A stretch of DNA of 64,000 nt from Asterella californica (lineage: Eukaryota; Streptophyta; Marchantiopsida; Marchantiales; Aytoniaceae), in NCBI GenBank assembly GCA_036924285.1, contig JAYKYS010000016.1, positions 2,666,001 through 2,730,000 of the forward strand, read 5' to 3'. Position 1 is the stretch's first letter, and every line of letters starts with the position of its first letter. Position numbers and translations under genes: made by a program. The notes below the pieces were generated by a model, which had not been told where the DNA came from, searched no databases, and saw nothing but the letters and a program-made list of their open reading frames with translations. This document shows, one piece after another, positions 1-11,935 of the stretch.

Positions 1-1740
1 CACATCACCTATCTTCACCTTCACGTTAGGACAAGCGCCGTATAGCTCACCTTTCTGGTTGTTTGCAGCACGTAACACCCAACCATGGTTTAGCTCGATA
101 GACCACTGACCTCTCTCGTACACCTCCCGTGACATGATGTTGATCTCAGATCCGTGATCAACTAAAGCAGCAACAGGTTCAGCCAAACTTCCAAGACGAA
201 CTCGCGTAGCAGTTGTGGCACGAGCCCAATGTCTCCTTCTTAAATCACTTTCACTAGCTGGACTCTCCTCACCAGCTTCCTCATCGTCGAACTCAATAGT
301 GTTGGTACCAGCAACCAACGCTTCTTGCTGGTATCCCTTGTCATCAGCTTCCTGAAAATGCACCTTTCCAAACTCTACATCATTCTGAGAAGCTCCTACT
401 ACATCTATCATCTGACTCTCTACCTGCTCGGACATCATCTGTCTCTTGCGTTTGATGATGTCGATGATCAGTTCGTGAAACTCCCTCTTTGCAATACCAA
501 GAACTTCTCGAAGAGAAAACTCGATTCGCGCATCCAGTATCCTCTGCTCCAAGATGCTCTTCAGATCAGTAGAAGTTTCAATATCAGCTGCCAACTTGTA
601 AGCCGGTCCCTTCCCCTTCTCTTGGGCAGTAAACTGCCTACCAGCAGTCGTTGGCTCCTGCTGGGATCTCTGCACATCCTCCATAGGACCTGGCGCAGGT
701 GGAGGAGCTGCAGAAGTAGACGGGGTGTCCTCAGGAAGAGCCGCTCGTCTCCTTGTGACTCTCCGTCTATCCCCAATCTCCTCAGGAACTCCAGTATCAA
801 GTTCAGAGGCTTCTCGTCGCCTCTTTTCCTCCACAGAAGCATCCTGCCAATGAACGTGTCTATCTACATCCAAGAATGCTCTGATAGAAGCAGCATCTAC
901 AGGATCTCCCCATCCTGTGACCCTACGAATAGACTCGGCTCCTCTCTTCAGTATCTCAGAAGGTACTAGAGCCACACTCTTCTCAGCAGTCCTATCTAGC
1001 AATGTAGGACTAGAAGAGACCTCAATATGCCCAGCATATACATCAGAATTTACCAGCGGTGCCATTAACGCATTTGCTGTTGCTGTTGCAGCAATCTGAG
1101 GTAGACTCCTCATGCCTCCTCGTCCAAATTGCGTGCTCAGCGGCTCTCCAGTAGAAGAAAAGTGCAGCCTACCGTTCTGATAGCGAACCACACCATCTCG
1201 CAAAGCAGCTGTGAGCTCTTGACAGTCTCCTCGGAAATGATCAAGACTGTCACACCAAATACATCTACGAACAGGAGCTCCTCTTGGACGTGCAGCAGCA
1301 GGTGCCGGTGGCTGCTCTCTCTGCAATCCAGCTAGCTCTACCTTCAGCTCTCGCATCTGCCGAATCAGGTCTTCAATCTGGTTCTGTTGACCATGGTTCT
1401 GTACAGGTGCCCTTTGTGCCGGTGCTGGCACAACAGGCACCAAAGGAACTGCAGCTGGGACAACATGTCTGGGAGCAGGGACCAAAGGCTGCTGTACTTG
1501 AGGAGCAGCATAAGGTGGAGTGACCACTTCTGCAAGCGGACGTCCTCCCACCGCCACTCTTCCTCTCCTCTGTCTTGTCAGTTCAGCCACAGCATCCTCA
1601 ACTCTCCCCCAATCCATAGTAACACCTCCCTCAGCAGATCGATCGGCCAACATAAAACATAACCGATCTGCCGTAGCATCATCTGTAGCTTGCAGAAAAA
1701 GCTCTGTTCTCCTAGCATCTAGAGTTATTCGCTCTTCGGA
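1..1740 (-). mobile_element. Truncated Ty3/gypsy element, family A copy 1: gag to protease, open to window edge
   Basis: Read on the minus strand, the frame whose codons begin at 1740 stays open for 580 codons to base 1. In order it encodes a gag segment (1740-1560), a proline/alanine-rich linker with a short helical stretch (about 1560-1320), a CCHC zinc knuckle (IWC then DSLDH then GDC, about 1263-1220), a long charged region, and a retropepsin site with core DHGSE at about 155-141. The product is homologous along its whole length to the decayed gag-protease of the element at 5304-15179, but has no stops, so this copy is younger or less decayed. The gag start and the 5' LTR are missing: homology stops at about 1740, where an inverted LTR end begins. 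RT and integrase would lie to the left of this window. Confidence 0.85.
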
Positions 1741-1759
1741 GTCTCCACGCTATTCCGGA

Positions 1760-1795
1760 GGTTCGTCCTCTCCAAGGAAGACTCTTGCCACGACA
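1760..1795 (+). repeat. Fragment of a family-A-like LTR 3' end, inverted relative to copy 1
   Basis: These 36 bases align without gaps to the last 36 bases of the 5' LTR of the complete element (7066-7101), with about 8 mismatches by eye, and end in the same CGACA. The fragment points right while the neighbouring gag reading frame points left, so it marks a rearrangement or a second insertion, not the LTR of copy 1 itself. Confidence 0.5.
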
Positions 1796-2860
1796 CCGCT
1801 CTACGAATGGTCCTACCCGTGGCACCAGTAGGGGCAGGTTGGTGAGCCACGACTACCTGTTGGTGAACTACACGGACAGAAGGATTGGGGGTTTTCGGGT
1901 GATTAAGGATAAGAGTAGGAGTAGAGGTAATCAGGCTAAGGAGACCCACAGTGGGTCTGGTTTTGTCTACATCGAGCTTAAGGTTCGGTTTCTCGACAAG
2001 GCAATAAAGATTTTGGGGCCTTGTCTCTTTCATAATTAAAGTAAATAAATACTATTATCCTAGACTCAGTTTTTGTTGACACCAACATGACATCACTATT
2101 GACAAACTTCATGTATTCATTGCACCAGTCATAATTATTGTCAATTCAAGGTTTGCATCTTCATCGGAGCTCTCGAGGACTCTCAAAATCTATCTTTCTA
2201 CTCTCTCTTTCCTCCGCATACTGAAACTTTTTTCAGTATCAAAAACATGAGAGAGTGTACTCGTGCAGCAATCTCCGCTAAGTTTAGTACCTCTAACTCC
2301 ATGCAGCATTGGAAAGATCTCATTATGTCGGCTAGTTCAGTCTCTCTGTTTAGAGAGTGTTTAGAATAGAATCAAACGGGAACCAAACCATCTATAACTA
2401 GAACCAATAGGTGTTTGAGGAGGACGAGTTCTGCGGGAGTTCTTCCTGTGGGTCTTAGAAGCGCCTTCATTGACTTATGATAGCTCTCAGTCTGATGGAA
2501 ACTGAAAACTTGACGTATATATTGAATAGACGACAGAAACAGAACGTCAGAGTGACCGCTCCGAAGTGAGAAACAATTGCAAGAACTATTAGCTGGCTGT
2601 GAGTAGAACTAGACACTATTAAGGGATGTCAAAAATTAGTAACCTTCTGAAAGATTCTAGACCCGCGAGTGTGAGTTACGAATTCGTCCAGACCTCGGCT
2701 AGTGTTTCATGCGGACACCTCCGGAGGTATCTGCAGGAAAACACCACGGGCTTTTTTCTAACGGCTCTTCACTCATTTGCTCTTTTCTTTTTGCAATAGA
2801 TTCTCCACTGCTCTGAGTAATTATTATGAGTGTACAAACTGAAAAAATCAATGATAAAAT
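1796..2860. other. No supported gene
   Basis: Only short unrelated reading frames are present. A 102-codon minus-strand frame (2033-1725) runs through the LTR-end fragment and is out of frame with the gag that follows. It resembles nothing I recognise. This is probably decayed transposon or flanking DNA. Confidence 0.5.
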
Positions 2861-4270
2861 TGTGACGTCCAATCACTGGCACGATCCAGAATGAGTCGCG
2901 CTTATATACAAAGTTACTTGTGATAATTTTATGGCCAATTATCTCTCCGTTGTCGTGATGTGAATCATTTCACATAGTAAATGATTCACTTCTCTGTCAG
3001 GCGTTAGTCTCTCTGTGTGAAGTTAAGACCTCAGAGAAGTCCATTTTAGGACGATGTTATATATTTTGAGTCTTAGTAGGTTGATTACCATGTTGATAGA
3101 GCTTAAGCTCATGGGTTGTATTTGCGTGTTGCCCATGCACGCTTTCTAGCTGATTTAAGTTATTTTTCGGAGCTGCATGTCGTTTTAGGTAGTTTAAGTT
3201 TTACGCTGGCACTCTAGGGGGCTTGACGTGGTAGCCTATGAGTGTAGATAAGTTACCAGGTAGTTTAAGGCACAAAATGACAACCAAATGGAGCTATGAA
3301 CTCCCATTGGTCCATTTTTGTCTTTTGTAAAACTCTAAGTTTAGAAACAGAGCTCTAGAGTGGATTTCGAGCATTTGGTGAGGACACTTCGAAATCTGAG
3401 AGCACAGGGAGATAGAGCTCGTCGTGCCAAGCACTGTCAGCGAAAAGTTTGATCGATTTGAGGCAATAAACAAGGAGTTATGGCTGATTGAAGTTCGATT
3501 TGTGTCAGAATTGCAACACTTCTGTTCAATTTGGGGTTTTGGGTGTCATTTGCAGCAGAATTGAGGAAATCGCTTCAAACCTTCGTGGTAGTGTTCACTG
3601 TCAGCAGGGCTACGACTGTCTCCAAATTTTCATGTCAATTGAGTGAGTGAGTAATTCAGGGCGACCGCTGAAGTAGAGGGGGTCCGAAAAGCTCTCAATC
3701 TGGAGCAGCAACTTTGGAGAGCGAGATCTGGAGTTCTGTGTGGAATCAGGAGGCCCAACTTCACAGGAGTGTTCAGCAAACTGTGTACTGCAAATCCTGT
3801 AATAATTTCCCAAAGTGATCGAGCCAATTCCCTGTTATAGGTCGAAATAGCTGTCTGGGTACCAGAAACTGCCGTAATTTTTCTACTCAAAAAGTTTCTG
3901 CTCATATCTTAGTGCTCTGAATTGATCTGAAGCTGAAATTTCGTATGTGTATCCAGTAGAGCCTCATTTACATGTAGGAGGACTTCTGAAGTCTGAACCT
4001 TCACACATTTCTCAATCCTGAGTGTCAAAGTTCGCCATCTGATCTTATCATTGCTAGTTAAGTCTGAACCTTACTTCCTGAACATATCAGAAGAGCCAAG
4101 AGACTTATATGAGTGCTTTTCAGTATCACCTTGAGACCTGAAGCCTATCTTTTGAGTAAACCAGCCACAGCCTGAAGCCCAACGCTTCCCTTAGTAGATT
4201 GAACGCAGCCTTCAAGCTCATATCACAGCCAGAAGGTTCGCCCTTCCCGAGGAAAACTCTCAACTTGACA
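2861..4270 (+). repeat. Possible solo LTR of a sister gypsy family
   Basis: The stretch starts TGTGACG and ends in a 36-base tail (4235-4270) that aligns without gaps to the LTR ends at 7066-7101 and 1760-1795 (about 11 of 36 mismatches by eye) and finishes in GACA. The length, about 1.4 kb, suits an LTR, and no long reading frame lies inside. I found no target-site duplication, so the left end is a guess. The right end is better supported because three other copies share that tail. Confidence 0.3.
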
Positions 4271-4949
4271 TCGTCGTTGAAGAATATTTCCTCTGAACTT
4301 TGATACCTCCTATTAGCCTGTTGTGAGTACAGAAGCCGCCTATGAGTATAACTTATATACTAGTAGCCGCTGTGAGTAGAAAGCTGGCTGTGAGTCCATA
4401 AGAAGGCAACGTATGTATTGTCGTGTAAATATAAATCCTCTGAGCAGAAAATAAACTATTATCGAGGTAAGAACTTCCCGAAAAGTGGGAAAAGGTACAT
4501 AACTATTCTATACAAAGCTCCATTCTGAGAAGTGAGTAACTGTCACTTCTAACTATTTTCTTGTTTAGGTGCCCAAACGATCATGCACCTCAACTTGCGA
4601 GTCATTGCTTTCTTCATCATACGCTTCACGCATGCGGCTTGTCGCATCTGCATCGGAGGAATATGGTAGGTGTTTGCAACCCATTTTGTACACTCTCCGG
4701 TTCAGAGCTTAACACACATACTTTATATGTTTTTGTCTATATCTTGAGGTCACAATAGGTTTTAACAACTTGTCATCCTCCGAAGAGTGAAGGAACTTGG
4801 GATAAGAAAAACAAGTAGAACACGTGTCTTTCAAGATAAGCCACAACTCGTCAATATAAGATCCTTGTCATCTGTATTTCAGTTTTTTATGTTTTATTTT
4901 ACGCGTTTGAGCACACCATAGAACTGAGTCACCTTCCTCAAATTCGTAA
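4271..4949. other. Probable 3' remainder of gypsy element B, decayed
   Basis: No intact coding is seen. It lies directly downstream (minus strand) of the family-B integrase fragment and should contain that element's integrase C-terminus and 3' LTR, but I could not pair it with an LTR on the other side. Confidence 0.3.
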
Positions 4950-5303
4950 AGTTTTCTGTTGTCATTGAGTCAATTCCTTCGAACTTCCTTCCGGAGGTAT
5001 TGTCGTTATAGTCCTCTTTTTCTTTCTTCTTCTAGCTTCAGAAGTTGTTTCAGTCGTTATTGTAGTGCCTTCTCTATATTCAAGTCGTATTTGATTGCTA
5101 TTTATAGGTTTGGCACTATATATTCCATTGGTACTAGTTTTTCAACTCCATATACCATCTGAGATGTTGTATGTCATGTGCAAGTTTTATGTGTCATTCT
5201 CATTGCTCACAAAACGGATGGTAAGTATACTCCCAAGAGGATGGATAGTTATGAGTATTTTTTTCGTAGATTCTGATTATTCGTTACATTGAGGGTAATA
5301 TGG
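4950..5303 (-). pseudogene. Integrase of gypsy element B, part downstream of the nested insertion
   Basis: Minus-strand translation from 5303 starts with PYYPQCNE, followed after a stop by SESTKKIL, the usual end of the Ty3/gypsy integrase core (PYYPQANGQ-E-TN-). Further on is a stretch with EKALQ and LKLEEERKRTI, typical of the region after the core in plant gypsy integrases. Several in-frame stops show it is dead. It is the direct continuation of the integrase that stops at 15180. The family-A element between 5304 and 15179 interrupts the codons. Confidence 0.75.
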
Positions 5304-7101
5304 TGTCGTAGTGCGTGGCATTCAAGATGATGAAACTGAGTTTCAGAAGACACTCAACCAGCATTTGTTCAGGAAGCTGCGCCCTAGCTTATCAAGCTGG
5401 GTAGGAGCTAAGCTGGGGCCATGCTTGACAAGCTGCCCCCTAGCTTGGATTGGAATATCACCCTGAAGGGGTCGAAAGACACCAGAATGCAGAGCTCGAC
5501 GAGGAGAGCGACTTCATACTTCCAGTTTTGACAGAAAGTGTTTTAAGTAATAGTTAGCACGGGTTTTAGACTGAGAAATATGTGAAAGACGGAAATCCGT
5601 CGATTTTAGCTCGTTACTCCAACTCTGAATCTGATAGCGTGAGTGTGTAAGGTGTTCATGAATACTAAAGTTTTGACTCCTTATTCATTAAAAATGGAGT
5701 TGTATAGAGAAGTAAGCATAAGAAAAGCTAGTAAAGACTTTTACAGAAAATCTTCTTCAGTAAAAGCATATGTACAGAATTTTTAACCTTTTAGAAAGGA
5801 ACCAAAGGCCATCCCAGTGATAGGGCGCCTGCCTAAGGAAAAAGTGATCTCAAGATCAATTCTCCCTGGCCTCTGGTTCTTATTCCGGCATGTTGACCTC
5901 CTGGAAGGGAGTCTATGTTGGATATGTAGCCACATCCTGCATATCTAGGGACGGGAGACCGGTATCTCTTTTAATCGTGGGCTTCTTGACCTAAGCCTCC
6001 GCATGCCATCCTAAATATACTATGGGAGATACTTGGTGCGCATATGGGGGGCTGTAAGCCCTATGGGGCAGCCTCATAAGTGTTGGGGCTTCGGCCTACA
6101 TTGGATGGCTTGTAGTATATTCAGGGTGGCATCAAGAATACGGGAAACTTTTGTTAATCAGTTAATTAATCATCGAGTTAGCTTAGCAATGACAATGAAA
6201 GCTGTGAGACCTTTAGTAATGAAGGGGTCTGCTTTGTAAAGATAGCTGTGAACCTTTTATAAAAAAAGGAGTTGGTTTAGTAATTAAGGTTCTGTACGTA
6301 AGGACAGCAAGGGACAGCTTACCTAGGGGCCTGCTTGTGATAAGTAGTTCTGCTTATAAAAACTGCAGGGGGGCAACTTAGCTGGGGACTTACCTTTTAG
6401 GTTAATTAACCTGCGGCCGCGAGAGATAGGGGGACTTTTTACAGAGAGCAGGGAGAGAACCGTCGGGACGCGTAGGAGAAGCTTGGGGGCTGAGGAGATC
6501 AGATTTCTGAAAGAATTCAGTTGGGAGGTTGACGCAAAGGAGGAGACAAGTGTTTAGAAGCAAAAACTTTGTCTAATATACAGTTTGGAGGCAGAATTAC
6601 CTGAGGAAGGACAGGACAGGAGGCAGTCTATTGAGCGGAGATCAGTTTGATGATCTGTGAAAGACTTTTGATCCTTGTTGAATCAAATTTCTGAGAGTTT
6701 TCAGTTGGGAGGTTGACGCAAGGAGAGGAATAAGAGTCAGGGGCCTGAATTTCACCTACTAGATTGAGATTGTGGTGAACTTGGTAGATTTTTGACAGAA
6801 AGATGATAGATGGAGAAAGAGACGCACAAGAGAGGAAGAGAGAGAGATTTTCATTAGAGTTGAAGAAATTGATGGTGCAGTCGGCACTGAAATAAAGTTA
6901 TTTTGAATCTTGAAAGATCTATATGTGCACTTGAGTGTCTGCTGGGTGTCTGTTTGAGTGTTTGCTTTGTAATTGGTGACGACAAGAAGTAAGGTTTTGA
7001 GATCTCATCGTCAGCAGCAACCTATTTTCTCTTTAGGTCGTTTCTTTGATCAGTTACAGTCAAGAGGTCCGCCCTCCTCAAGAAGGACTCTCGCCGCGAC
7101 A
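5304..7101 (+). repeat. 5' LTR of family-A element
   Basis: 1798 bp, TG...CA ends. It matches 13394-15179 along its full length with small indels. One repeated feature inside both LTRs is the run AGTTGGGAGGTTGACGCAA at about 6520 and again near 6700. Confidence 0.93.
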
Positions 7102-7103
7102 TA

Positions 7104-7122
7104 TGGTGCTTCCACTGAGAGC
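7104..7122 (+). other. Primer-binding site
   Basis: TGGTGCTTCCACTGAGAGC begins two bases after the 5' LTR and starts with TGG, complementary to a tRNA CCA end. I do not assign the tRNA. Confidence 0.6.
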
Positions 7123-7163
7123 TATTGGGATGATTGATTTGGAGAATTGACTGAATTGAGAAG

Positions 7164-8831
7164 ATGGATCACAGTGCTGCCGTACAAGGTATAGCTGCTA
7201 CTCAAGGTGCTCCTGTTCAAGGGACTCCTGATCAAGATGGAATTGGCTCTCAAGGAGGACCTACGGTGGTTCCAACAGCAACAACACAGCCTGCTGTAGA
7301 CACGTCTCAAATTCTTCAGGCGTTGGCTGCCTTGATTCAACAGCAGCCTGCAATTGGGGGAGCTGAGCAGAAGTCCACAAGGGCATTACAAGCAATTGTT
7401 GATCGATGTGGATGATTCGACGAAAGAGACGTTTCTAGGTACATGCGGAAGTATGTGGGTGAGATGGAGTTGGTCAGGGCACCTGAAGTTGAGATAATTC
7501 TAACCTTTGAGTTGACTGTTGTTCTTGAACTAAGAGAGAAGGTGAGAAATTTACAGAGAAGACATTTAGGTGGGTGGACTCTGTTTGAACGTGCACTGAG
7601 AGAAGAGTTTCTAGAAGAGGATTTTGAAAGAGTCACCTGAAGAACCCTCATGGACTGGATAGAGCGTCAGCCTGGACATTCCGTGGGATTCAATGAGATA
7701 ATTCGTGAGTTTGAGAAGAGGTACTCTCAGCTTTCTGGTCTAGAGAGGTTGACGCTGGATGCTAGGAAGACGAAGTTGTTCTTAGAGGCTCTGGATGAGG
7801 TCACAGCGGACAGACTTTGTTTCATGTTGGCTGATCGTGGAGCTGAAGGGAGAGTTACATCTGATTGGAGGAGAGTGGAGGAAGCAGTATCCACCCTTGC
7901 TAGACAATGTCGCGGTAGGATGGTGCTGCAGCTAGAGACCTTGCCAGAGCAAAGAGTAGCTCCTCAGGTTCCTGTACCTCCTCCTATAATACCTCAGGCA
8001 CCTATTGTGATTCCCCAAGCACCTATAGTGGTTCCTCAAGTGGTTCCTCATGCGCCTGTCGTACATATCATAGCACAGAGAGGACCTAGACAACAACAAC
8101 GACCTGTTGAGAACTGAAATCAACATAACCTGATTGAAGAGCTCACTCAACAGTTGAGAGATTTGAGGGTTGAGATGACAGAATTAAAGATAGACCAATG
8201 ACTCGTTGCACCAGGTGCTCGACTTGTAGGAGGAACCTTTACCAGGAGATGTATTTGGTGTGACAGCCCAGATCATCTCAGAGGAGACTGTCAAGACTTA
8301 GCGGTTGCCTTGCGAGAGGACGTTGTCAACTATCAAAATAATAGGTTGTATCTAACCGCCACTGGACAGCCTCTGAACACATATTTTGGAAGAGGAGGAA
8401 TGAGGAGTTCTCTTCCAGCACTTACTGGTGCAAACACTACAGTGATGACTGCAGGTTCTGCGGAGGCTGATGTATATACTGGGAGAGTTGAGGTGCGCTC
8501 TAATCCAACTATGGTTGAGCAAGCTGTTGAGGTTCTGGTTGAAATGATGACGAGAGGAGCTGAAAGCATTAGGAGATCTACTGTATGGAGAGACCCAGTA
8601 GATGCAACTTCTATTCGAGCATTTTTGGAGACGAGTGGTGAACAAGATGCCATGATCGAAGACAAAAAAAGATGGGATGCTTCTGATTTAGATGCAAGAG
8701 TACCAGAGGACAGTGACCGTCGGAGGGTTACGAAGAGGAGAGCAGCGGAACCATCACCATCTGTACCAGCTGGTAGATTTCCTGCTACAGAGGATATACT
8801 TCTACCTCTACAGCTCCACCACCTGCAGTAG
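7164..8831 (+). pseudogene. gag of family-A element, broken by stops
   Basis: One frame runs from the ATG at 7164 to the TAG at 8829, interrupted by TGA at 7413, 7638, 8115 and 8199. It has a Q/G/P-rich N-terminus, a helical capsid-like stretch (7650-7930), a proline/valine-rich linker (7960-8080), and a perfect CX2CX4HX4C zinc knuckle (8250-8291), then a charged tail. All four internal stops are TGA, which fits CGA or TGG codons turned by C-to-T or G-to-A change. Homologous to copy 1 at the left edge, where the same region is open. Confidence 0.85.
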
Positions 8832-9655
8832 ATCCTATTGAAGGTGTACAGGATTTGCCACAAGAGACTACTGCTACAGATAGAGTACGGAGAAAGAGGT
8901 TTACAGCACAGGAGAAAGAGAAAGCTCCAGCTTACAAGTTAGCGGCAGACATCGAAACAACAACAAACTTGCGTGTTGTTCTAGAGCAACACATTTTGGA
9001 TGCTAGAGTTGAGTTTACTCTTCGTGAAGTGCTTGGTGTCGCAAAGAGAGAGTTTCATGAGTTGATAATAGACATCATGAAGAGAAAGAGACAGGTATTG
9101 ACTGAACAAGTAAGTAGTCAGATGGTTGGAGCAGTAGATGCTATTGGTGTTGAGCAGTTCAGAGATGATAAGTATGAGGTATGGGTTGCTGATCCAGCTG
9201 TTATTGAGAATGAAGACAAAGAGTTTGAAGAGGATTGGTCAAGCGCAGACAGCGATTTCAAAGAGAAGCATTGGGCAAGAGCGACAACAGAGACGCAGGT
9301 TCGGCTTGGAGGACTTTCTGAACCATTACCTGCACTTGTGGATCACGGGTCGGAGATCAACATCATTTCCAAGGAGGTGTATGAGAAGAGGCAGTGGCCA
9401 ATCGAAAGGAATCATGGCTGGGTACTTCGTGCTGCAAATAATCAAAAGGGTGAGTTATATGGAGCTTGTCTCAATATGTGTGTAAGGATTGGAGATGTAA
9501 AGGTTGATCAGCATTTCTTTGTACAGTCGTCTGCCTCCTATCCTGTCATACTGGGTCAACCATACATCACTGATGTTCGAATGAAGACAAAGGTGATGAA
9601 CGATGGGTCTCATTATGCTCGAGTTCGGAGTCTTGATGACAGATACTCAGTATAA
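8832..9655 (+). pseudogene. Retropepsin-type protease region of family-A element
   Basis: After a frameshift near 8832 the product continues in a new frame (first ATG 8855). The C-terminal half has the aspartic protease core ALVDHGSEINII at about 9333-9368 and a second motif VILGQPYI near 9545, the usual pair of a retroviral-type protease. The residue after the catalytic Asp is His instead of the usual Thr or Ser. Copy 1 has the same His, so it is a family trait, not decay. Confidence 0.8.
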
Positions 9656-10136
9656 TCTTTGACGGTTCGTTCAAGACATGAGCGGAACCGGCAAACCCTT
9701 AGAGATTCTCAGACAAAGAGATGTAAGGGTTTTCGCAGTCCACTCCTGTAGAGCGAGAAGACAAGGGTGTAGAACCTACTGTTGAGATCCCGTAAGAGTT
9801 GGAAGCGAGACATGTATAAAGTCTGGAGACAGGTGTAGTGTACAGAGTTGACAATCTGGATTGCTGATGTTTGAGGTAGATGGGTGGAGTCGATTTACAA
9901 GAGTTGAAGATATGGGAGAAAATACAAAAAGATGGATGGTGAAACAGGTATCAGAGTTGTGGCGTGTAAGGATTCTGCTCGAAGACGAAGAGTTTATGTT
10001 TGTACACTCAGTTGTTGGTTGATTGAACAGTGTGAGTAGATTGATGGAAGAGAAAGATAGTGTGACGGTGATCCTTATCCACTCTCGACGCATATATGAG
10101 GAGGTTGTTAGGTACGTGTAGTTCTTTCCTCATCCG
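9656..10136 (+). pseudogene. Decayed linker between protease and RT of family-A element
   Basis: No frame stays open. It lies between the protease stop and the next readable pol segment, so it is presumably pol sequence lost to indels. Nothing else is recognised. Confidence 0.5.
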
Positions 10137-11935
10137 ATGCAGAATAGTGAGGGAAGAGAAGTAGTTTGTTGGTGTACACTCCCTCAGGAAGCAGACGTCC
10201 ATGCGAAATACAAATCTATATTGAAAAAGGTGAGACCGGTAGCAGCTCAACTACCTGCTAACTCCCAGCAGCAAGTACAATTAGTGGAGACTGAGCCTTT
10301 ATTACGTGATCATAGACGAGTAGGACATCAGTTTACTGAGGAGACGTTGAAAGAGCTCCAGACAGGAGGGGGTGATTTCTTGACTGAGGTTGAGAAGATA
10401 GTGTTTGAGCAGATGATAATGGATCATGGTAAAGCATTCTCTTTTTCAGCAGAGGAGATAGGTTGTGTGGATCCAAAGGTTATAGCGCCTATGGTTATAT
10501 TCACAATCCCTCATGTGCCTTGAGACCTGAAACCGACCCCAGTTCTTCGTGCTTTGTTGCCTAAACTCATCGAGTTGTTGAAAAAGAAGGTACAGATGGG
10601 GATACTTGAGCCGTCTATGAGGCCGTATTCTAGCAGGTGGTTCACTGTACCCAAGAAGTCAAGAGCTTTGCGTTTCATTCAAGACCTACATCCTGCGAAT
10701 AACGTAATCACTCGTAACGTTGAGACGGATCATGTGATTGAGGAGGTAACTGAGGCATTTGCAAGGAGAGCTATCTATTCAATAGGAGATCTATATTCTG
10801 GTTATGATCAATTTCAGTTGGCTGTAGAGAGTAGAGATCTAACTACTATGCGTACGCCCCTGGGATTGATGCGGATGTGTACTCTTCCACAAGGAGCGAC
10901 GAACTCGGTGACTCATGCAGAATGCGATGCATAAGGTACTGAGGGAATTTGTGCCTGATGTTATCATTCCATTTCTAGATGATATTCCTATAAAAGGTTG
11001 CGCGGTTGAAGACAAGGATAAAGCAGTACTTGAGAATGGATGTAGGAGGTTTGTTGCAGATCATATCAGAGATGTAGAACGTATCTTAACTCGTTTGGAG
11101 GAGGTACATCTCATTCTGTCAGGAGCTAAGTCCAAGTTTGGTATGTCTGAGATTTTAGTGATTGGACATCTGTGTGGTGCTTTTGGAAGGCGACCAAATC
11201 CGGAGAAGGTCGAAGCCATAGCTAGGATGGTCGACTGTAAGAATATCACGGAGGTTCGATGCTTTCTAGGTGCTTGTGTATTTTATCGTTTATCCATTCC
11301 TCATTATGCTCATGTTGCTGAGTCTTTATATGCATTACAGAGGAAGGGTAAGAGGTTTGTATGGACCTCAGTCCATCGAGAAGCTATGAATAGGCTGAAG
11401 GAGGCTCTACAGTCTCCACCTGTTCTGAGAAGAGTAGACTACGGGTGTGAGAGACCTGTCATTGTCACGGTAGATACTAGTCCAAAGGCGATTGGCTGGG
11501 CAATAGGTCAAGATGATGCGGATGATATGCGGTTTATCTCTAGGTTTGGAGCTAGGATCTTGACAGATAGGCAACGAGACTATCCTCAGGTGAAGCGTGA
11601 GTTGTGAGAGCAGTGACAGCGATGAAGACAGACCGTGAGTTTATGATTGGTGCTCATGTAGTCTTAGAAACGGATTGTCTCTACCTCTACTATGCATGAT
11701 ATCCAACTGCAACACGCCAGACATAGCAATGTTACGTTGGATTGCTTATATTAGAAGCTTGAATCCAGACTTGAAGCATATAAAAAGAAAGGATAATGTG
11801 GTCGCAGATATGTTGTCAAGGGCTCGATTTGTAGATGAGGATGTCATGTTTTCAGAAGCTGAGGAAGAGGAGAGAAAGGATGCTCAGTGTCAGGTTAATC
11901 AACGGGCTACAGACTTGGAGAGACTTGTCACGTAA
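10137..11935 (+). pseudogene. Reverse transcriptase and RNase H of family-A element
   Basis: Readable in pieces: 10137-10520 then, after a TGA at 10521, 10554-10934 in the same frame, a frameshift, and 10915-11607. RT motifs seen are SSRWFTVPKK, RFIQDLHPANN, SIGDLYSGYDQF, and the catalytic FLDD (about 10972-10983) in place of the more common YIDD/YVDD. RNase H follows, with VTVDTSPKAIGWAIG near 11466 and, after another break at 11605, HIKRKDNVVADMLSRA near 11778-11825. At least three frame breaks make it non-functional. Confidence 0.85.

Noticed and set aside
325..969. 214-codon plus-strand open frame
   Set aside because: It is the antisense of the family-A gag-protease frame, which has clear zinc knuckle and protease motifs on the minus strand. 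The plus-strand product is Ser/Leu/Arg-rich without domains.
8333..8863. 176-codon minus-strand open frame
   Set aside because: Antisense shadow of the family-A gag tail.
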